A DNA stretch of 64,000 bases from contig CAIIXF020000012.1 of NCBI GenBank assembly GCA_903813345.2, positions 33,552,572-33,616,571 on the forward strand. Reading direction: 5' to 3'. Made by a program: the position numbers and the translations under genes. Shown one piece after another: positions 1 to 11,245 of the stretch; the first letter of the stretch is position 1, and each line of letters starts with the position of its first letter. This DNA is from Owenia fusiformis (lineage: Eukaryota; Annelida; Polychaeta; Sabellida; Oweniidae). The notes beneath the pieces are model-generated. The model made no database searches. It had not been told where the DNA came from and saw only the letters and a list, made by a program, of their open reading frames with translations.

Positions 1-10
1 ACATTTTCAG

Positions 11-624
11 GGCCAAAGTGCATTACTAGGGGACCTGATGGTGCTTTCGAAGGCAGTAGGAGCATTTGAATACTGTTGGACTGTATTATTAATACATTTT
101 CAGGGCCAAAGTGCATTGCTAGGGGACCTGATGGTGCTTTCGAAGGCAGTAGGAGCATGTGAATACTGTTGTACTGTATTATAAAAACATTTTCAGGGCC
201 AAAATGCATTTGAGCATAGGAGCATTTGATTACTGTTGTACCGTATTATTTCATGGCCAAGGTGTATTGCTAGGTGACCTGATGGTGCTTTTGAAGGCAG
301 TTGATGCATGTAGATACTGTTGTACTGTATTATTAATACATTTTCAGAGCCAAAGTGCATTGCTTGGGGACCTGATGGTGCTTTTGAAGGCAGTAGGAGC
401 ATGTGAATACTGTTGTTTTGTATTATTAATACATTTTAGGGCTAAAGTGCATTGCTAGGGGACCTGATGGTGCTTTTGAAGGCAGTAGGAGCATGTGAAT
501 ACTGTTGTTTTGTATTATTAATACACTTTGGGGCTAAAGTGCTTTGCTAGGGGACCTGATGGTGCTTTTGAAGGCAGTAGGAGCATGTGAATATTGTTGT
601 ACTGTATTATTAATACATTTTCAG
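11..624 (+). repeat. Tandem array of acceptor plus partial DHX37 exon (array 1, copy A)
   Basis: About seven units precede the full exon at 625. Each unit holds roughly 63 nt of exon sequence (translating to [21 protein letters not shown]) followed by about 30 nt of intron end finishing in a pyrimidine-rich tract and CAG. The first spacings are 93 bp (starts at 11, 104 and 197). Later units are shortened or have altered acceptors, for example TTTAGGGCT near 437 and CTTTGGGGCT near 529. The array is cut by the window start, so its true length is unknown. Confidence 0.85.
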
Positions 625-781
625 GGCCAAAATGCATTGCTAGGGGACCTGGTTGTGCTTTTGAAGGCAGTAGGAGCATGTGAATACGCTGGCTGCTCCA
701 CAGACTTCTGCTTCCAACATGGCATAAGGCATAAAGCAATGATTGAAATACGTAAACTCAGATCTCAGCTCACCAATGCAG
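625..781 (+). pseudogene. DHX37: DHX37-like exon (GDLMVL block), copy A
   Basis: Starts after TTTCAG with GGCCAA and ends AATGCAG before GTATTG. It encodes [18 protein letters not shown], a Cys-containing stretch, and [19 protein letters not shown], matching the block of DHX37 just after the winged-helix/ratchet region. This 157-nt exon is itself open, with one M-to-V change relative to the other copies. It is the last, complete unit of array 1. Confidence 0.85.
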
Positions 782-1823
782 GTATTGAAGGGTCATGTTT
801 ATATGAATGATTGTGGGATTTTTTGCTCACACAGTTAGGCATCTGTCTGTCCATCAGTCCATCCATCTGTCCATCAATCCATCTGTCCATCTGTTCTTCT
901 GCCAACATAGGTGGTACAAATTAAAACTGCTTTTTGTATTAAGAAGTATATACATTCATTTTTATGTCGCCATCAGAAGTGGTGATATATTGTTATAGAC
1001 TCCAAGTTTTTTGTAGACTGTGTTTGGCATTTGGCATTCAAAAGTCGGCAGATTTGACAGGGTTCGGGTTGACAGATTTGATTTATATTTTATAGGCTGA
1101 TATCTTATGTATAGGAAATCTCAATATGGCAGCTTAATTCAAAGTGTTTCCCATATTTCGTAAAAAAATAATCTTTGAAGACTCAATTACAAGTTGTCAC
1201 ATTTAGTCTAAGTATGCTGATGCCTAAGGACATAGAAGATTCAAGATGGTTGTCAATTTTCATAATTGCTTCAAATCTTTGGGTAATAGCTTTATTTTTG
1301 TTAACTAAGATGCAAGTTATCGGATTTAGTCTAAACTTAAAAAGCTGATGTCTTGTGGAAATAGGATTTCTATCCACTGAATTCAAAGTGGCTGACATTT
1401 TTTCTAAAAAAATATAATTTTAGATTTCTGAATATTTGTATAATGTCAATTGCTTCAATATATTATAACAACCAGCCGATTCTTGTGGTAATTGTTGAAA
1501 GACCAGAATGGCACATTTATGGTTCTTTGCCAAGTACCTAGTAAATAGGTAGAATAAGATCTGAAAATGGCAATAAGTGGGACGACATTAAGAGGTCTTT
1601 GAGGATAGGTAGATTAAAACCTGACAATAAAATGGCAATTTGAAAGAATAAATCTCAGAATCAAAGTCACTTATAGCTCCATACATTTCTATTATAGTAT
1701 ATTTAAATTTTGAAGTCATTTATCATCCCAATATATTCCCCTTCACCATCGCCCAAGATCAAGTGTTCTCTGTAAAGTATATTGTGTGGGACATTTTGTA
1801 TCATATTAGAATGCAAGATACTC
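782..1823. other. Non-coding intron stretch with CCAT/CTGT microsatellite
   Basis: The start of the DHX37 copy A intron and the 3' flank of FReD gene A. A short degenerate microsatellite of CCATCTGT/CCATCAGT units lies at about 838-900. I see no convincing coding sequence. The same stretch recurs in copies B, C and D, with shorter or longer microsatellites. Confidence 0.6.
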
Positions 1824-4577
1824 TTATTTAGGGCAAACTTTCATGTCAATCTTATTAAAAGAATAATAGTTATTGCTAGGTGAGCCAATTACGTTTGGCC
1901 AATGATACCATGTCACACACTCAGCACTAGCAGGGCACTTTGCATTAGAACTATAAAAACCAAATAGATTTGAATTGTGGCAGGCATTATACCACCAAGC
2001 CCCTTTGTTAATAACAGCACAATTATAGCCAGATGATTTATCATGATCACGGTCCTTTGTGGTAAATGCCATACCATTGTGGTAAGCAAGAGAGTCCCCT
2101 GCAGTTCCAGTATGCCCTCCAATTGTCAGTGTGAAGTTATCGTGTTCATCACTTACATCAAATATGGAGTATTCAGCATACCATGCTAGACGATGTCTGG
2201 GCCACATGGTAAGTTCAACTCTGAGTTTGTAATAACCTTGATATAACAAACCATGAAGATTGTCCAGGCCAATGAAATGTTCACCTACAGGGCTACCAAA
2301 CCCTCTTTGGTACTCTGTCCAGCCTCTGTAGAAATCAACACTCCCATCAAATCGCCTTGCCATGTAGACACAACCACCGCTACAGTACACTCTGAATGCA
2401 TTTTGTCCCAGTGGTTGGATTATTCTAGCACCGGTAAAGCTTGTGTCATCGCTACAGTCATGAGGCAAAGTTACTGAAAAACAATAAAGGCATTGTATAA
2501 TTGAAGTTTGAAAATATTCTCCAAATTAAATTTTTTCATGACTGCATGAAGAAATAATCCAGGCATGTACAGTGGAAGTTGTTTTTTGAAAACTATGAAT
2601 TTTCATTTTAATTTTCTGCGATTGAAACAAAAAATCAGTTTCCAGGTCATCAAATGCAGCATTTCACATTTCATTATTTTTTCCTTTCCAAGTAGTTGCT
2701 TTGACATGATATCTTAATTAAGGAAATTATGAATGGGAAAATTAAGATACTAAAGTCCTTTGCCAAATTCCTTCTAGAATTACCCATGGCAAAATTTGCA
2801 TGTGTTCTATTTCTCTATTAAGTTCTCATTGCGTTGCTCTGGTATTAGGATCTTTAATTTTAACATCTTGAATTTCTTAGTACTCTCATAACATTCACTT
2901 GATTTTTTCATATTTTTGTACCTTGCTAATGATACACTATTGGGCTACTTTGTACGAAGTTTTAGTGAATTTGGTCCATCAGTTGCTGAGAAAATAGTTG
3001 TCAAAAAGTGTCTCATTTTTTGAGACACCCAATATACTATATACTCGTATGTACCAATATCCTATATTGTCTCATATTTTTTTAAAAATAGATTAGAATG
3101 TTTTTTAAGCATCAGTGAAATTATGAATTGAAAATTGGAATTGGCATCTAAAATTAAATTTCTGTAATGTATTGGCCAGTCTTATTGACCCAGACAGATA
3201 CCAGCTCATCGATAAAGTGATATCACTTACATGATCTGATATTCTTTTTTCATCTGGTGATATGGATTGATTGTCAACAATGACCGACTTTATACTCACG
3301 TCTAGTGATCAGAAGAAATGAATGGAGGGGGAGTAGCTGATTTTCGCTAGATAATTCAACAAATCTGGAAGAATTTTTTTTTTTACTATTGTCATTGTTG
3401 GTTTTGTAAAATACATTACCATATGTTGTATAACAAATAATCAAAAATTATTAGAATTGAACTGAGGGGGTTGAATGGAGGGGGAGTATTGGACTAATTT
3501 GTCTACAAGGCATATGATAAGAGATGTAGCTTGACTTTATTTCCAATAACTCCAACTATACCTAATTTTCACTTGCAGAGTTGTAACATCAACTTGTTAC
3601 TAAGTTACTGAGTTCAATTTTCAATTACACAAATCCGTGGAAATTTCTTTCAGCCTAAAGACATATTACACCCCCCTTCGTTCACCCCTCCCTGCCCCCT
3701 TTGTTCAATTCCAATTATATTTTATCTAACATATGGAAACTTATTTTGAAAAACCAGCAATGGCATTGATTTTGTGATGAAAACATCACTATTAGTATTG
3801 ATCACAGGTCGTGTAGACCATTGTCGCTTGATTTACAGCAAAAACATTGACATTTGCACGTTTGTGATGCTGCACCTTTTCTAATAGATCTTATATCTTA
3901 GAAGCCTATTGGATCAGAAACAGTCCTAGAAGACCTAACATATGTAACATATTTCCCTGTGCCATGCGCCTATTCATTTAGCAATTCAATTGTAAACTTT
4001 CTGTTGAAAAAATAAATCTTGCAGATTTGTCGCATTTTCTAGCAAAAATCAACCAATCCCCCTCTGTTCATTTCTTCTGATCATTGGGCATGATACTACT
4101 AGACTTAAAATTGAAACAACTTATATAATAGTAGTAAGCTGTCTTACCTTCTGATTTACATCGTGAATTGTCCTGTATCCTTTTCAAGTGATCTTTTATA
4201 AGAGTTACATCAGCTTTCATCTCATCAACATTATCATTTACTTCTTCCACTTTATCATTTACTTCTTCTACTTTATCATTTACTTCTTCCACTTTATCAC
4301 ATACTTCTTCTACTTTATCAGTTACTTCTTCTACTTTATCATTTACTTCTTCCACTTTATCATTTACCTTTTCCACTTTTTCATTTACTGCATTCATTTG
4401 TTCTTCATCTCTTGTGCAGCAGTTTTGTGCATCAGATTTAAGTTCACTAAGCTGTGTGCTCAAGCGTGTATCTAGGTTGTCAATATGCGTTTTCTTGCAT
4501 GTACTATGCTTCTTGGCTTTTTTCTGTAAATGAACATCTCCAACGAGGAATACTAAGAACAATATTTTCAGATACAT
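1824..4577 (-). CDS. Secreted coiled-coil fibrinogen-domain lectin, gene A (two exons)
   Basis: Exon 1 is 4577-4148 and exon 2 is 2473-1824, giving 1080 nt or 359 residues. The start MYLKILFLVFLVGD is a signal peptide. An in-frame upstream ATG exists at 4652, but genes B and D have a stop between the two, so the MYLK start is favoured. A short basic linker, a CC pair and seven KVEEVND-type heptads forming a coiled coil follow. The donor is G/GTAAGA and the acceptor TTTTTCAG/TA, joined in phase 1 to V-T-L-P-H-D-C. Exon 2 is a FReD: VYCSGG, GWTEYQRGFGSP, FIGLDNLHGL, YKLRVEL, YHNGMAFTTKDRDHD (calcium-site-like), NCAV, GAWWYNACH, then IDMKVCPK and stop. FReD proteins are extracellular pattern-recognition lectins, and the coiled coil suggests oligomerisation. 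It lies antisense in an intron of DHX37 copy A. The ligand is unknown. Confidence 0.85.
2474..4147 (-). other. Intron of FReD gene A
   Basis: This 1.67 kb intron lies between the signal/coiled-coil exon and the FReD exon. It is AT-rich and non-coding, with a short inverted motif TGTCTCATTTTTTGAGACA near 3009. Its middle part (about 2530-3290) is shared with gene C but missing from genes B and D, which separates a long-intron type (A, C) from a short-intron type (B, D). Confidence 0.7.
4233..4381 (-). repeat. 21-bp heptad minisatellite, 7 units (gene A)
   Basis: Tandem 21-bp units encode KVEKVND, KVEEVND, KVEEVTD, KVEEVCD and three KVEEVND heptads in frame. Hydrophobic V at positions a and d predicts a coiled coil. 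Unit number differs between the four paralogues: 5 in B and D, 7 in A, 9 in C. Confidence 0.9.
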
Positions 4578-6840
4578 GATTGTAGCAAGATGTGTGTTGA
4601 TCTGATATTGACGGTGCTCAGTTAAAGTCGATTTACTCGAGAATGAAAACATTATTTTTACTTTGCATGCATCATTAATTTAGCCGCTTTGCATCAAGCA
4701 GATAATTATGTGCAATATGACTGTGATTTAAAGACATGCTATACCTTCCGGAGCACAGTATCGACTGAGAACAAGGTTATGTGAATAGAGTGCCATTTCA
4801 CTTTTAACATGAACAAATTGGGGCCGGGTCAACATTTGAATGTCCGCCAAAAAAACATATTTAATTTAGTAATGGCTTTACCCCCCCCCCTCCCCTCTTC
4901 TAGCGAAGGTCAATATGTTGATTCGTACGCAGTAAAAACAAGTCAAAATGTTGATTTGAATACAATGTTCAAGTACTAGCTCAGTATACAATATCTGCTA
5001 GTGCAATAAACAACACATATCAAGTTCACTTACATATCTGATGTGGCTGATACCTTAATTGATAACTTATTATGTACATCGGGTGTATGATCCCATTCTC
5101 ACACATTTTCTATATGACCCAGGCCCTCTGATTTTTTATTACTCTGGCAACCATTTATAATTGAGTATTTCTGTTATACCAAATATTTTTGTTGGATTTA
5201 ATCTTCATTGCATATTGTACATTTTGTGACAATTTCAATAAAAAAAGTTGAAAACACCTTTATTATTACCTGCATACGAAATGTGTATTTAAATATATGC
5301 TTTCGTATCATAAGGACTAATCTCAACAAATATGCTAATTAACAAGGGTAGAGCATGTCTTTAACAGTACATTATTTAATCGATTGAATTTGCTTCATCA
5401 TATTTATATATGAGGTAATACATTGAACAATAATGTTTGAAAGTATTTTTCATCTCTGATTTTCGTATGTACATATCATTATTAAACCCATCACAACTAT
5501 TTATTGCTCATTTAAAAGTATTGAATATTGTTTGAAGTTTTGTATTAAGTCATTTTCACCTCATCTCCATATTTACATATAATGAATAACAACGCAACAT
5601 TGTTACTATTTATTGCTCATTTAAAAGAATTGATCTGTTTGTTTTTCATCCTTGTAAGTTACCTTTCTACTTTTCATTATTTTTCATGTCGCATATTGTG
5701 ACATATTGTTATATTATCCAACTTTTTGTAGATGTTTGGCATCGGTAACAAATTCTAGCAACTCCCAATAACTTAACAACCTTCAAATTTTTACTGTCAA
5801 CATATATAAACATGTCATGAGTTCCAACATATTTCTGCCAATAGCTGTTACCATGGTAACATATTGAAGGCCGAAAGAGCCATCTTTTTCAACTTGATTA
5901 TTCAAATTTACCAATTTTTACAAAAACATCTTATCTGTAATTACACTTTTGTAACCATTTGCAGGTGGTGACATTTTGGCAATTTTTACTTGTGTAATAT
6001 TTGTGTTTTTTGCTTTAACTGGAAAAGTAATGGTTAAATTTTGTTGAAATTTTATATTTGAATACTTACAAGCAATTTACTCTTTGACATGGTTAGTAAG
6101 TTTTTCAAAACTGATTGTCATTTGTTATTTTACATTTTTCACTGTTCTGAAAAAGTAATAGAATGATGTTGTTAAAAAATTTTATTTGATTATTCAGATG
6201 AATACTGCACTGTCTAATGACAACTCAGCTAATAGGTGATAATTTCCAAAAACTGGCAGCCATGGTCTTCTTTTTTATGATTTTTGCTGTAACCCGCAAT
6301 TAAAATACATGTAGTAGGATGATTTTGTTCATGTTTGATGAACAAATTTTAAAAGTAAAGTTCAGTTTGCCAACTCAAACACTGGTCACTGGATCTGGTT
6401 CAAATTTCATATGCTGATACTTTAGCGACATAGGACCTCTGCTCACAAGAACATTTTTAAGCTGGCCACTTATTTGACATTGTCTCCAATTGTCATGAAG
6501 AATGTAATTTTTGATAACTTAGATGCAAGTCAAGGATTTGGTTCAAATTTTCTGGGCTATTAATCAATGTTAATGACACCTTTGCTCTAGAACAAAATGG
6601 CTGCTAAATTTAGAGAGGGTCCAAAACTTTTCAGGCTGATGTCCTATGGACATATATACTTTTCCAAAAGGAATTGTCTTATATTGTGTCATGCACATCA
6701 TGGGTGAAGATTTTGCCAAAAGGAGACAATATATGACAGTAATCTTCTACTTCCTGCTCATTTGTATTATGGAATTTTAAAATGTTTGGATTTGCTTCTC
6801 CAGGGAATTGCCGTTTTCTAGTTATTTATCTTTATTGTAG
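4578..6840. other. Non-coding stretch upstream of FReD gene A, within DHX37 intron
   Basis: The promoter side of FReD gene A and the rest of the host intron. It holds a C-run at about 4871, AT-rich unique-looking DNA, and 6100-6480, which resembles an old diverged copy of the 'TTTTGCTGTAACTC...GATTTTGTTCATATTTG' repeat found at 7052-8457. No gene seen. Homologous DNA follows each of the other FReD genes. Confidence 0.55.
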
Positions 6841-6961
6841 TATACTCAGTTCTACCAGCAGCTAATGTTATCATGGATCCAAAGATGGCGCCCCCTAGTG
6901 AACTACAGGCAAAACTTTTATGTCAAATAATCCTGACAGGCCTTTCTGATCACATTGCAAG
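6841..6961 (+). pseudogene. DHX37: DHX37-like exon (DPKMAPP block), copy A
   Basis: A 121-nt exon between ATTGTAG and GTATTT. Joined in phase 1 to the 625-781 exon it reads V-Y-S-V-L-P-A-A-N-V-I-M-D-P-K-M-A-P-P, then LLCQIILTGLSDHIAR, matching DHX37. Open in this copy. Confidence 0.85.
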
Positions 6962-7051
6962 GTATTTATTTCACATTTAAGAAAAAATTACTTAATTTCA
7001 GTAATTCCTCAAAATACCCAGTTGCTAAACCAAGTTAAAGATTTGATAATT

Positions 7052-8457
7052 ATCCCATCGAACGAAGTTCGGAGGGATATAGGGAATGCCTCCGTCCGTC
7101 CGTCCGTCCGGGCAATAACTCAAATACCATTGGCCCGATTTTGTTCATATTTTGTACACATATATCCTATGGGGGTATAAGTTCTGCTCATAAGCCGATT
7201 TTCAAAATGGCCGCTCATTTCAAAATGGCGGACATTTTAGTGCCGATTTTACAGTAATTTAGGTGCAATATGTAAAACTGTAATAGCAATATGTTTTATA
7301 TGTAAAAAAATTATAAAGGACATTAATAATGCTACATATGTAGATATTAAAGAAGCACATGGCAGCCATCTTGAAAAATGGCGGCCTCTACTCATCATTT
7401 TACGATTTTTGCTGTAACTCAAAAAATAGTGGAGCGATTTTGTTCATATTTGGTATGTGAATACTATAAGAATTGCACACTGTCTAAGGACACTTTTGGT
7501 AGAAGGCGGCCATTTTGAAAAAAAATTGAAAAATGGCCGCCATTTTAACGTATTTTACTATAACTCGAAAAGCAGTGGAGTGATTTTGTTCATATTTGGT
7601 ATGTGAATACTATAAGCATGGCACCCTGTCCTATGACACTTTTGGTAGAAGGCGGCCATTTTGAAAAAAAATTTGAAAAATGGCGCCATTTTAACGTATT
7701 TTGCTATAACTCGAAAAGTAGTGGAGCGATTTTGTTCATATTTGGTATGTGAATACTATAAGCATGGCACACTGTCCTATGACACTTTGGGTAGAAGGTG
7801 GCCATTTTGAAAAAAAATTTGAAAAATGGCCGCCATTTTAACGTATTTTACTATAACTAGAAAAGTAGTGGAGCGATTTTGTTCATATTTGGTATGTGAA
7901 TACTATAAGCATGGCACACTGTCCTATGACACTTTTGGTAGAAAGCGGCCATTTTAAAAAAAATTTTGTAAAATGGCCGCCATTCTATCGTATTTTACTA
8001 TAACTCGAAAAGTAGTAGAGCGATTTTGTTCATATTTGGTGTGTGAATACTATAAGCATGGCACACTGTCTAATTCTAATGACACTTTTGGTAAAAGGTG
8101 GCCATTTTGAAAAATAGCCGCCATTTGAACGTATTTTACTATAACTTGAAAAGTAGTGGAGCGATTTTGTTCATATTTGATATGTGAATGCTTTAAGCAT
8201 GGCACATTGTCTAATAAAACTTTGGGGAGTAGTCGGCCATTTCGAAAAATGGCCACCATTTTTATGTGTGTTATTTTACAAGTACGTGTATGAATTTTCA
8301 AAAATTTTAGAGGTGGCTACTTAAAAGCATATTATTTCTTCTGATGACAACTTGGCTAGTGAGCAACCATTTTGAAAATGGTGGCCTTTCTGGTGTGTTG
8401 TTTTATGATATTTGCTATTCGTTTGTAAAAATGCCAGCCATTTCTGTTCGATGGGAT
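7052..8457. mobile_element. Non-autonomous element with ATCCCATCGAAC inverted ends and internal tandem repeat (copy A)
   Basis: It opens with ATCCCATCGAACGAAGTTCG at 7052 and closes with the inverse GTTCGATGGGAT at 8446-8457. Inside are about seven units of roughly 110-150 bp, each with a GGCCATTTTGAAAAATGGC-like palindrome and the phrase AGTAGTGGAGCGATTTTG. A CCGT microsatellite lies at about 7091. No transposase is present. Alignment with copy C (around 45690), which lacks it, shows it was inserted in this intron; the inserted stretch reaches to about 8490. The superfamily is not assigned. Confidence 0.75.
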
Positions 8458-8588
8458 TCGCTACGCTTTGGCGTTGCCGTTGTTCTGGTTTAGTGAGAAT
8501 TTAGAAATGTTATCTAGAATAGAGCATGGACAATTGGATTTGAGTCATGTGGTGTTTAATTTTACTACTTTGTTGACTGATATTTCAG

Positions 8589-8652
8589 AAAACTTCCAGA
8601 ACCAAGTACTGGAACAAATGAAGAAAAGAAAAAGTTGAAGATGGCATATCAG
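8589..8652 (+). pseudogene. DHX37: DHX37-like exon (KLKMAYQ block), copy A
   Basis: A 64-nt exon between TTTCAG and GTTAGT. The phase-2 junction gives R, then KLPEPSTGTNEEKKKLKMAYQ minus its last residue boundary. It corresponds to the Lys-rich link before the LEEPVYIHP block in DHX37. Confidence 0.8.
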
Positions 8653-8740
8653 GTTAGTCTCATGTATTCTGTATGTAGGCCTATCATTATTAATTCATTG
8701 CAATGTTACTCATTATACGACTTGTCAAACAGGTCACATA

Positions 8741-8934
8741 CAGGCTCATAGCCAGGATTTGCCAGGGGGGTCACTTTTTCAAAATTTTCGGGGGTTCACT
8801 TTTGACTACTTTAGCCCAAAAAAGATCAAATCACTTGGAAAGTGCTCAGAATGGTGAAAAACTGCATGATTTTCAAAGGATTTTTAGCCAGGGGTGTTTG
8901 CTCACCCCCCCCCCCCCCTCTGGGTACGAGCCTG
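8741..8934. mobile_element. MITE with CAGGCTCGTACCCAG-type inverted ends (copy A)
   Basis: It begins CAGGCTCATAGCCAG and ends CTGGGTACGAGCCTG, so the ends are 15-bp imperfect inverted repeats enclosing 194 bp. A long C-run lies near its right end. Related copies sit at the orthologous position in copies B (26045) and C (47983), so the insertion predates the duplications. Confidence 0.7.
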
Positions 8935-9302
8935 ACATAACAGAATTGTATTATTGTTTTCCTCTTACTTGAGAAGACAATAGAATGTTGTTTATAGTTT
9001 GAATATTTACAACAATATTTTCAATATCCAGACTTAAGATTTAGGCCATTTTATCTGCACATACTTGAGCCTGATTAAGAAGTGCTAATATTTCCTGATC
9101 TTTGATTCATAATGTCTATGTTCACTTGATTTGCAGTTCCATTATTTTCTCATTCTCAAGTGTGTCCAAATCAGATATAAAGTGGGTACAAACCTATTTC
9201 AAAATACAAGTGGTCACTCGACTCACTTGCTTTAATGCTCGGGATATCACTGCTCCATGCTCAATGGCATTGTGATTGTTTAGGTTTACATACTTTTTTT
9301 AG

Positions 9303-9417
9303 AGTATACACCTAGAAGAGCCTGTCTATATACATCCAAATTCTGTGCTATACAAACAAAACCATGAATATGTCGTCTTCCAAGACATCACTGAAACATC
9401 GAAACTCTACATGAGAG
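9303..9417 (+). pseudogene. DHX37: DHX37-like exon (LEEPVYIHP block), copy A
   Basis: A 115-nt exon between TTTTTAG and GTGAGA. It encodes SIHLEEPVYIHPNSVLYKQ, then HEYVVFQDITETSKLYMR, matching DHX37 (DDPVFIHPSSVLF / VYQEIVETTKMYM). Open in this copy. Confidence 0.88.
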
Positions 9418-9726
9418 GTGAGATCAGCTAAATTGTATTTTCATAACTGCATATGATAAATGGGACAAACTTTGGATGAGATGACGAGGATAAAGATAGA
9501 GAAAAGGGAAACTTCCAGAGAGAGGGTGCTAAGAAGGAAGAAAAACATCCAACACCTGGCACCATGTCAAGCGTTTATATACTAACACATACCTATTAGT
9601 ACTCACAAACTTAATGGCAGATAACGAATAGAACTGATATGATATATACATGTAATGAATATATAAACTCGTACATGCATAATTATATAAACCTGAAAAT
9701 CATTACAGTATTCTCCAATATTGTAG

Positions 9727-9864
9727 GTGTTTCCGTGATAGAGGCAGAGTGGCTGCCAGTGTTTGTGCCCCATGGTTGTACATTTTCTAAACCCCTTGAC
9801 TCACCTCCGCCAAGATACGATAGTTTATCAGGGAATGTTCTCGCACACATGACGAGTACATTTG
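9727..9864 (+). pseudogene. DHX37: DHX37-like exon (IEAEWLP block), copy A
   Basis: A 138-nt exon between ATTGTAG and GTAAGT. It encodes VSVIEAEWLPVFVPHGCTF, then SKPLDSPPPRYDSLSGNVLA, matching the DHX37 stretch before the C-terminal domain. Open in this copy. Confidence 0.88.
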
Positions 9865-10126
9865 GTAAGTTCCCTGATATTTTTATTTGTATCATCCATA
9901 ATCTTTGAAAAATCTCTTCTCTCACAAGTGGTGACATATAGTTATCTTCTCCAACTTTTTTATGGATGATATTTGCTGTTTTGATGTTTCATTGGCAGCA
10001 TTCGGTGGTTAGCTACTAGCATCTGTAACAAATAGCAGGTGGTGACTTGTTAAACTTGCCTTGTTAAACTTGCCTTTAAAGATGATGCTCTGAATGATAA
10101 TAATGGTAAGTGAGACATTTTGCTTC

Positions 10127-10413
10127 ATTGGTATAAGTTATATGTTAATAGAGACACTTTATTACGGGGGTTCGTTGTTGGGAAATCCCTGCAGTTGAGC
10201 TGGAGTACCCAGAATGTATAGACCACGTCAAGTATTTTGCTAGGTTCCCATTGGTATATGTTGTATGTTAATAGAGACACTTTATTACAGGGGTCCGTTG
10301 TTGGGAAATCCCTTCAGTTGAGCTGGAGTAACCAGAGTGTATAGACCGCATCAAGTATTTTGCTAGGTTCCCATTGGTATATGTTGTATGTTAATAGAGA
10401 CACTTTATTACAG
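10127..10413 (+). repeat. 123-bp tandem array of acceptor plus partial exon (array 2, copy A)
   Basis: Exon-like starts at 10168, 10291 and 10414 are exactly 123 bp apart. Each unit is about 41 nt of intron end (TTGGTATATGTTGTATGTTA ... TTATTACAG) plus about 82 nt of the exon (to GCTAGGTTCC). The first unit has CGG instead of CAG, so its acceptor is dead. In the coding frame a TAA in the intron-derived part prevents read-through between units. Confidence 0.88.
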
Positions 10414-10582
10414 GGGTCCGTTGTTGGGAAATCCCTTCAGTTGAGCTGTAGTACCCAGAGTGCATAGACCGTGTCAAGTATTTCGCTAGGTTCCTTTTAG
10501 AGGGACTTGTATGTCCGAAGCTGAAGTGCTTCAGAGAGGATCTGCTGTCTGTGCCTGCCACCATGAATAAGTCATGGGCCAA
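10414..10582 (+). pseudogene. DHX37: DHX37-like exon ([11 protein letters not shown] block) with premature TAG, copy A
   Basis: A 169-nt exon between TTACAG and GTAAGT. It encodes GVRCWEIPSVEL, stop (TAG), [20 protein letters not shown] and on to MNKSWAK. Copy C has GAG at the stop position, so this copy cannot make the full protein through this exon. Confidence 0.88.
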
Positions 10583-10627
10583 GTAAGTAATAATGTAGCA
10601 CATATCTTTGAGATGCATTATTAATTA

Positions 10628-10695
10628 AGAATTATTAATGGAACAAGTCGACTGCAAAACTAAACTGTTAAAGATCTGGGAAAGTCAACCTACAT
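10628..10695 (+). pseudogene. DHX37: Truncated DHX37-like penultimate exon, copy A
   Basis: Only the 3' part of the exon is present: from AAGAATTATTAATGGAACAAG to CCTACAT before GTAAGT, with homology to the copy C exon at 55527-55624. The acceptor and the residues LQPRTESLL are missing because the preceding intron and exon start are deleted: only about 45 bp separate the upstream donor from this remnant. Confidence 0.8.
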
Positions 10696-11245
10696 GTAAG
10701 TCACTTGATTTTGTAGCTAATGATGTCAATACTTGATTGTGAATAAAGTCTTATATGAATGTTGAAAGTTGGGTACTGTACTATATAAAGAGACCAAAAT
10801 CAAATAAAAGATTGACTCAATTAAGTATAAGGGGACACCAATGACAATGCTACACTTCTTTCCTAGTTAAGATTCCCCTCCTGAAACGTGTGTTTAGATT
10901 TTAATTGGATACTTATACAAAAAAGGGATGTATTAAACTTGACCCTAGACTATTTAGTAAATGGCTGTTTTCCAATACAATATGTACTGAAGCATATGCT
11001 ACATCTCTTCAAAATCTGTTCATACCAAACAAGGTATCAATGTAGGTTAGATTTTTTTTTCAATTTTTTAATGTAACTAGACTTATTTGGCAACACTTGT
11101 TTCTTGTATTTTATCTAAGCCTGATGGTCCGTTGTTTGGAAACATACATGGTACACCCCTTTTTAATGGACTCACCTGAAATAAACACTAGTCAACATAG
11201 CTATTTTTCGTACACTTCAAGAGGATCATTTTTTTTATATTTCAG

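Noticed and set aside
838-900. CCATCTGT repeats as a regulatory array
   Set aside because: A simple microsatellite whose length differs in each copy; nothing ties it to regulation.
4188-4475. A + strand frame rich in FHFIIYFF repeats, resembling a membrane protein
   Set aside because: It is the antisense of the KVEEVND heptad minisatellite of the lectin gene. The same shadow appears opposite genes B and D.
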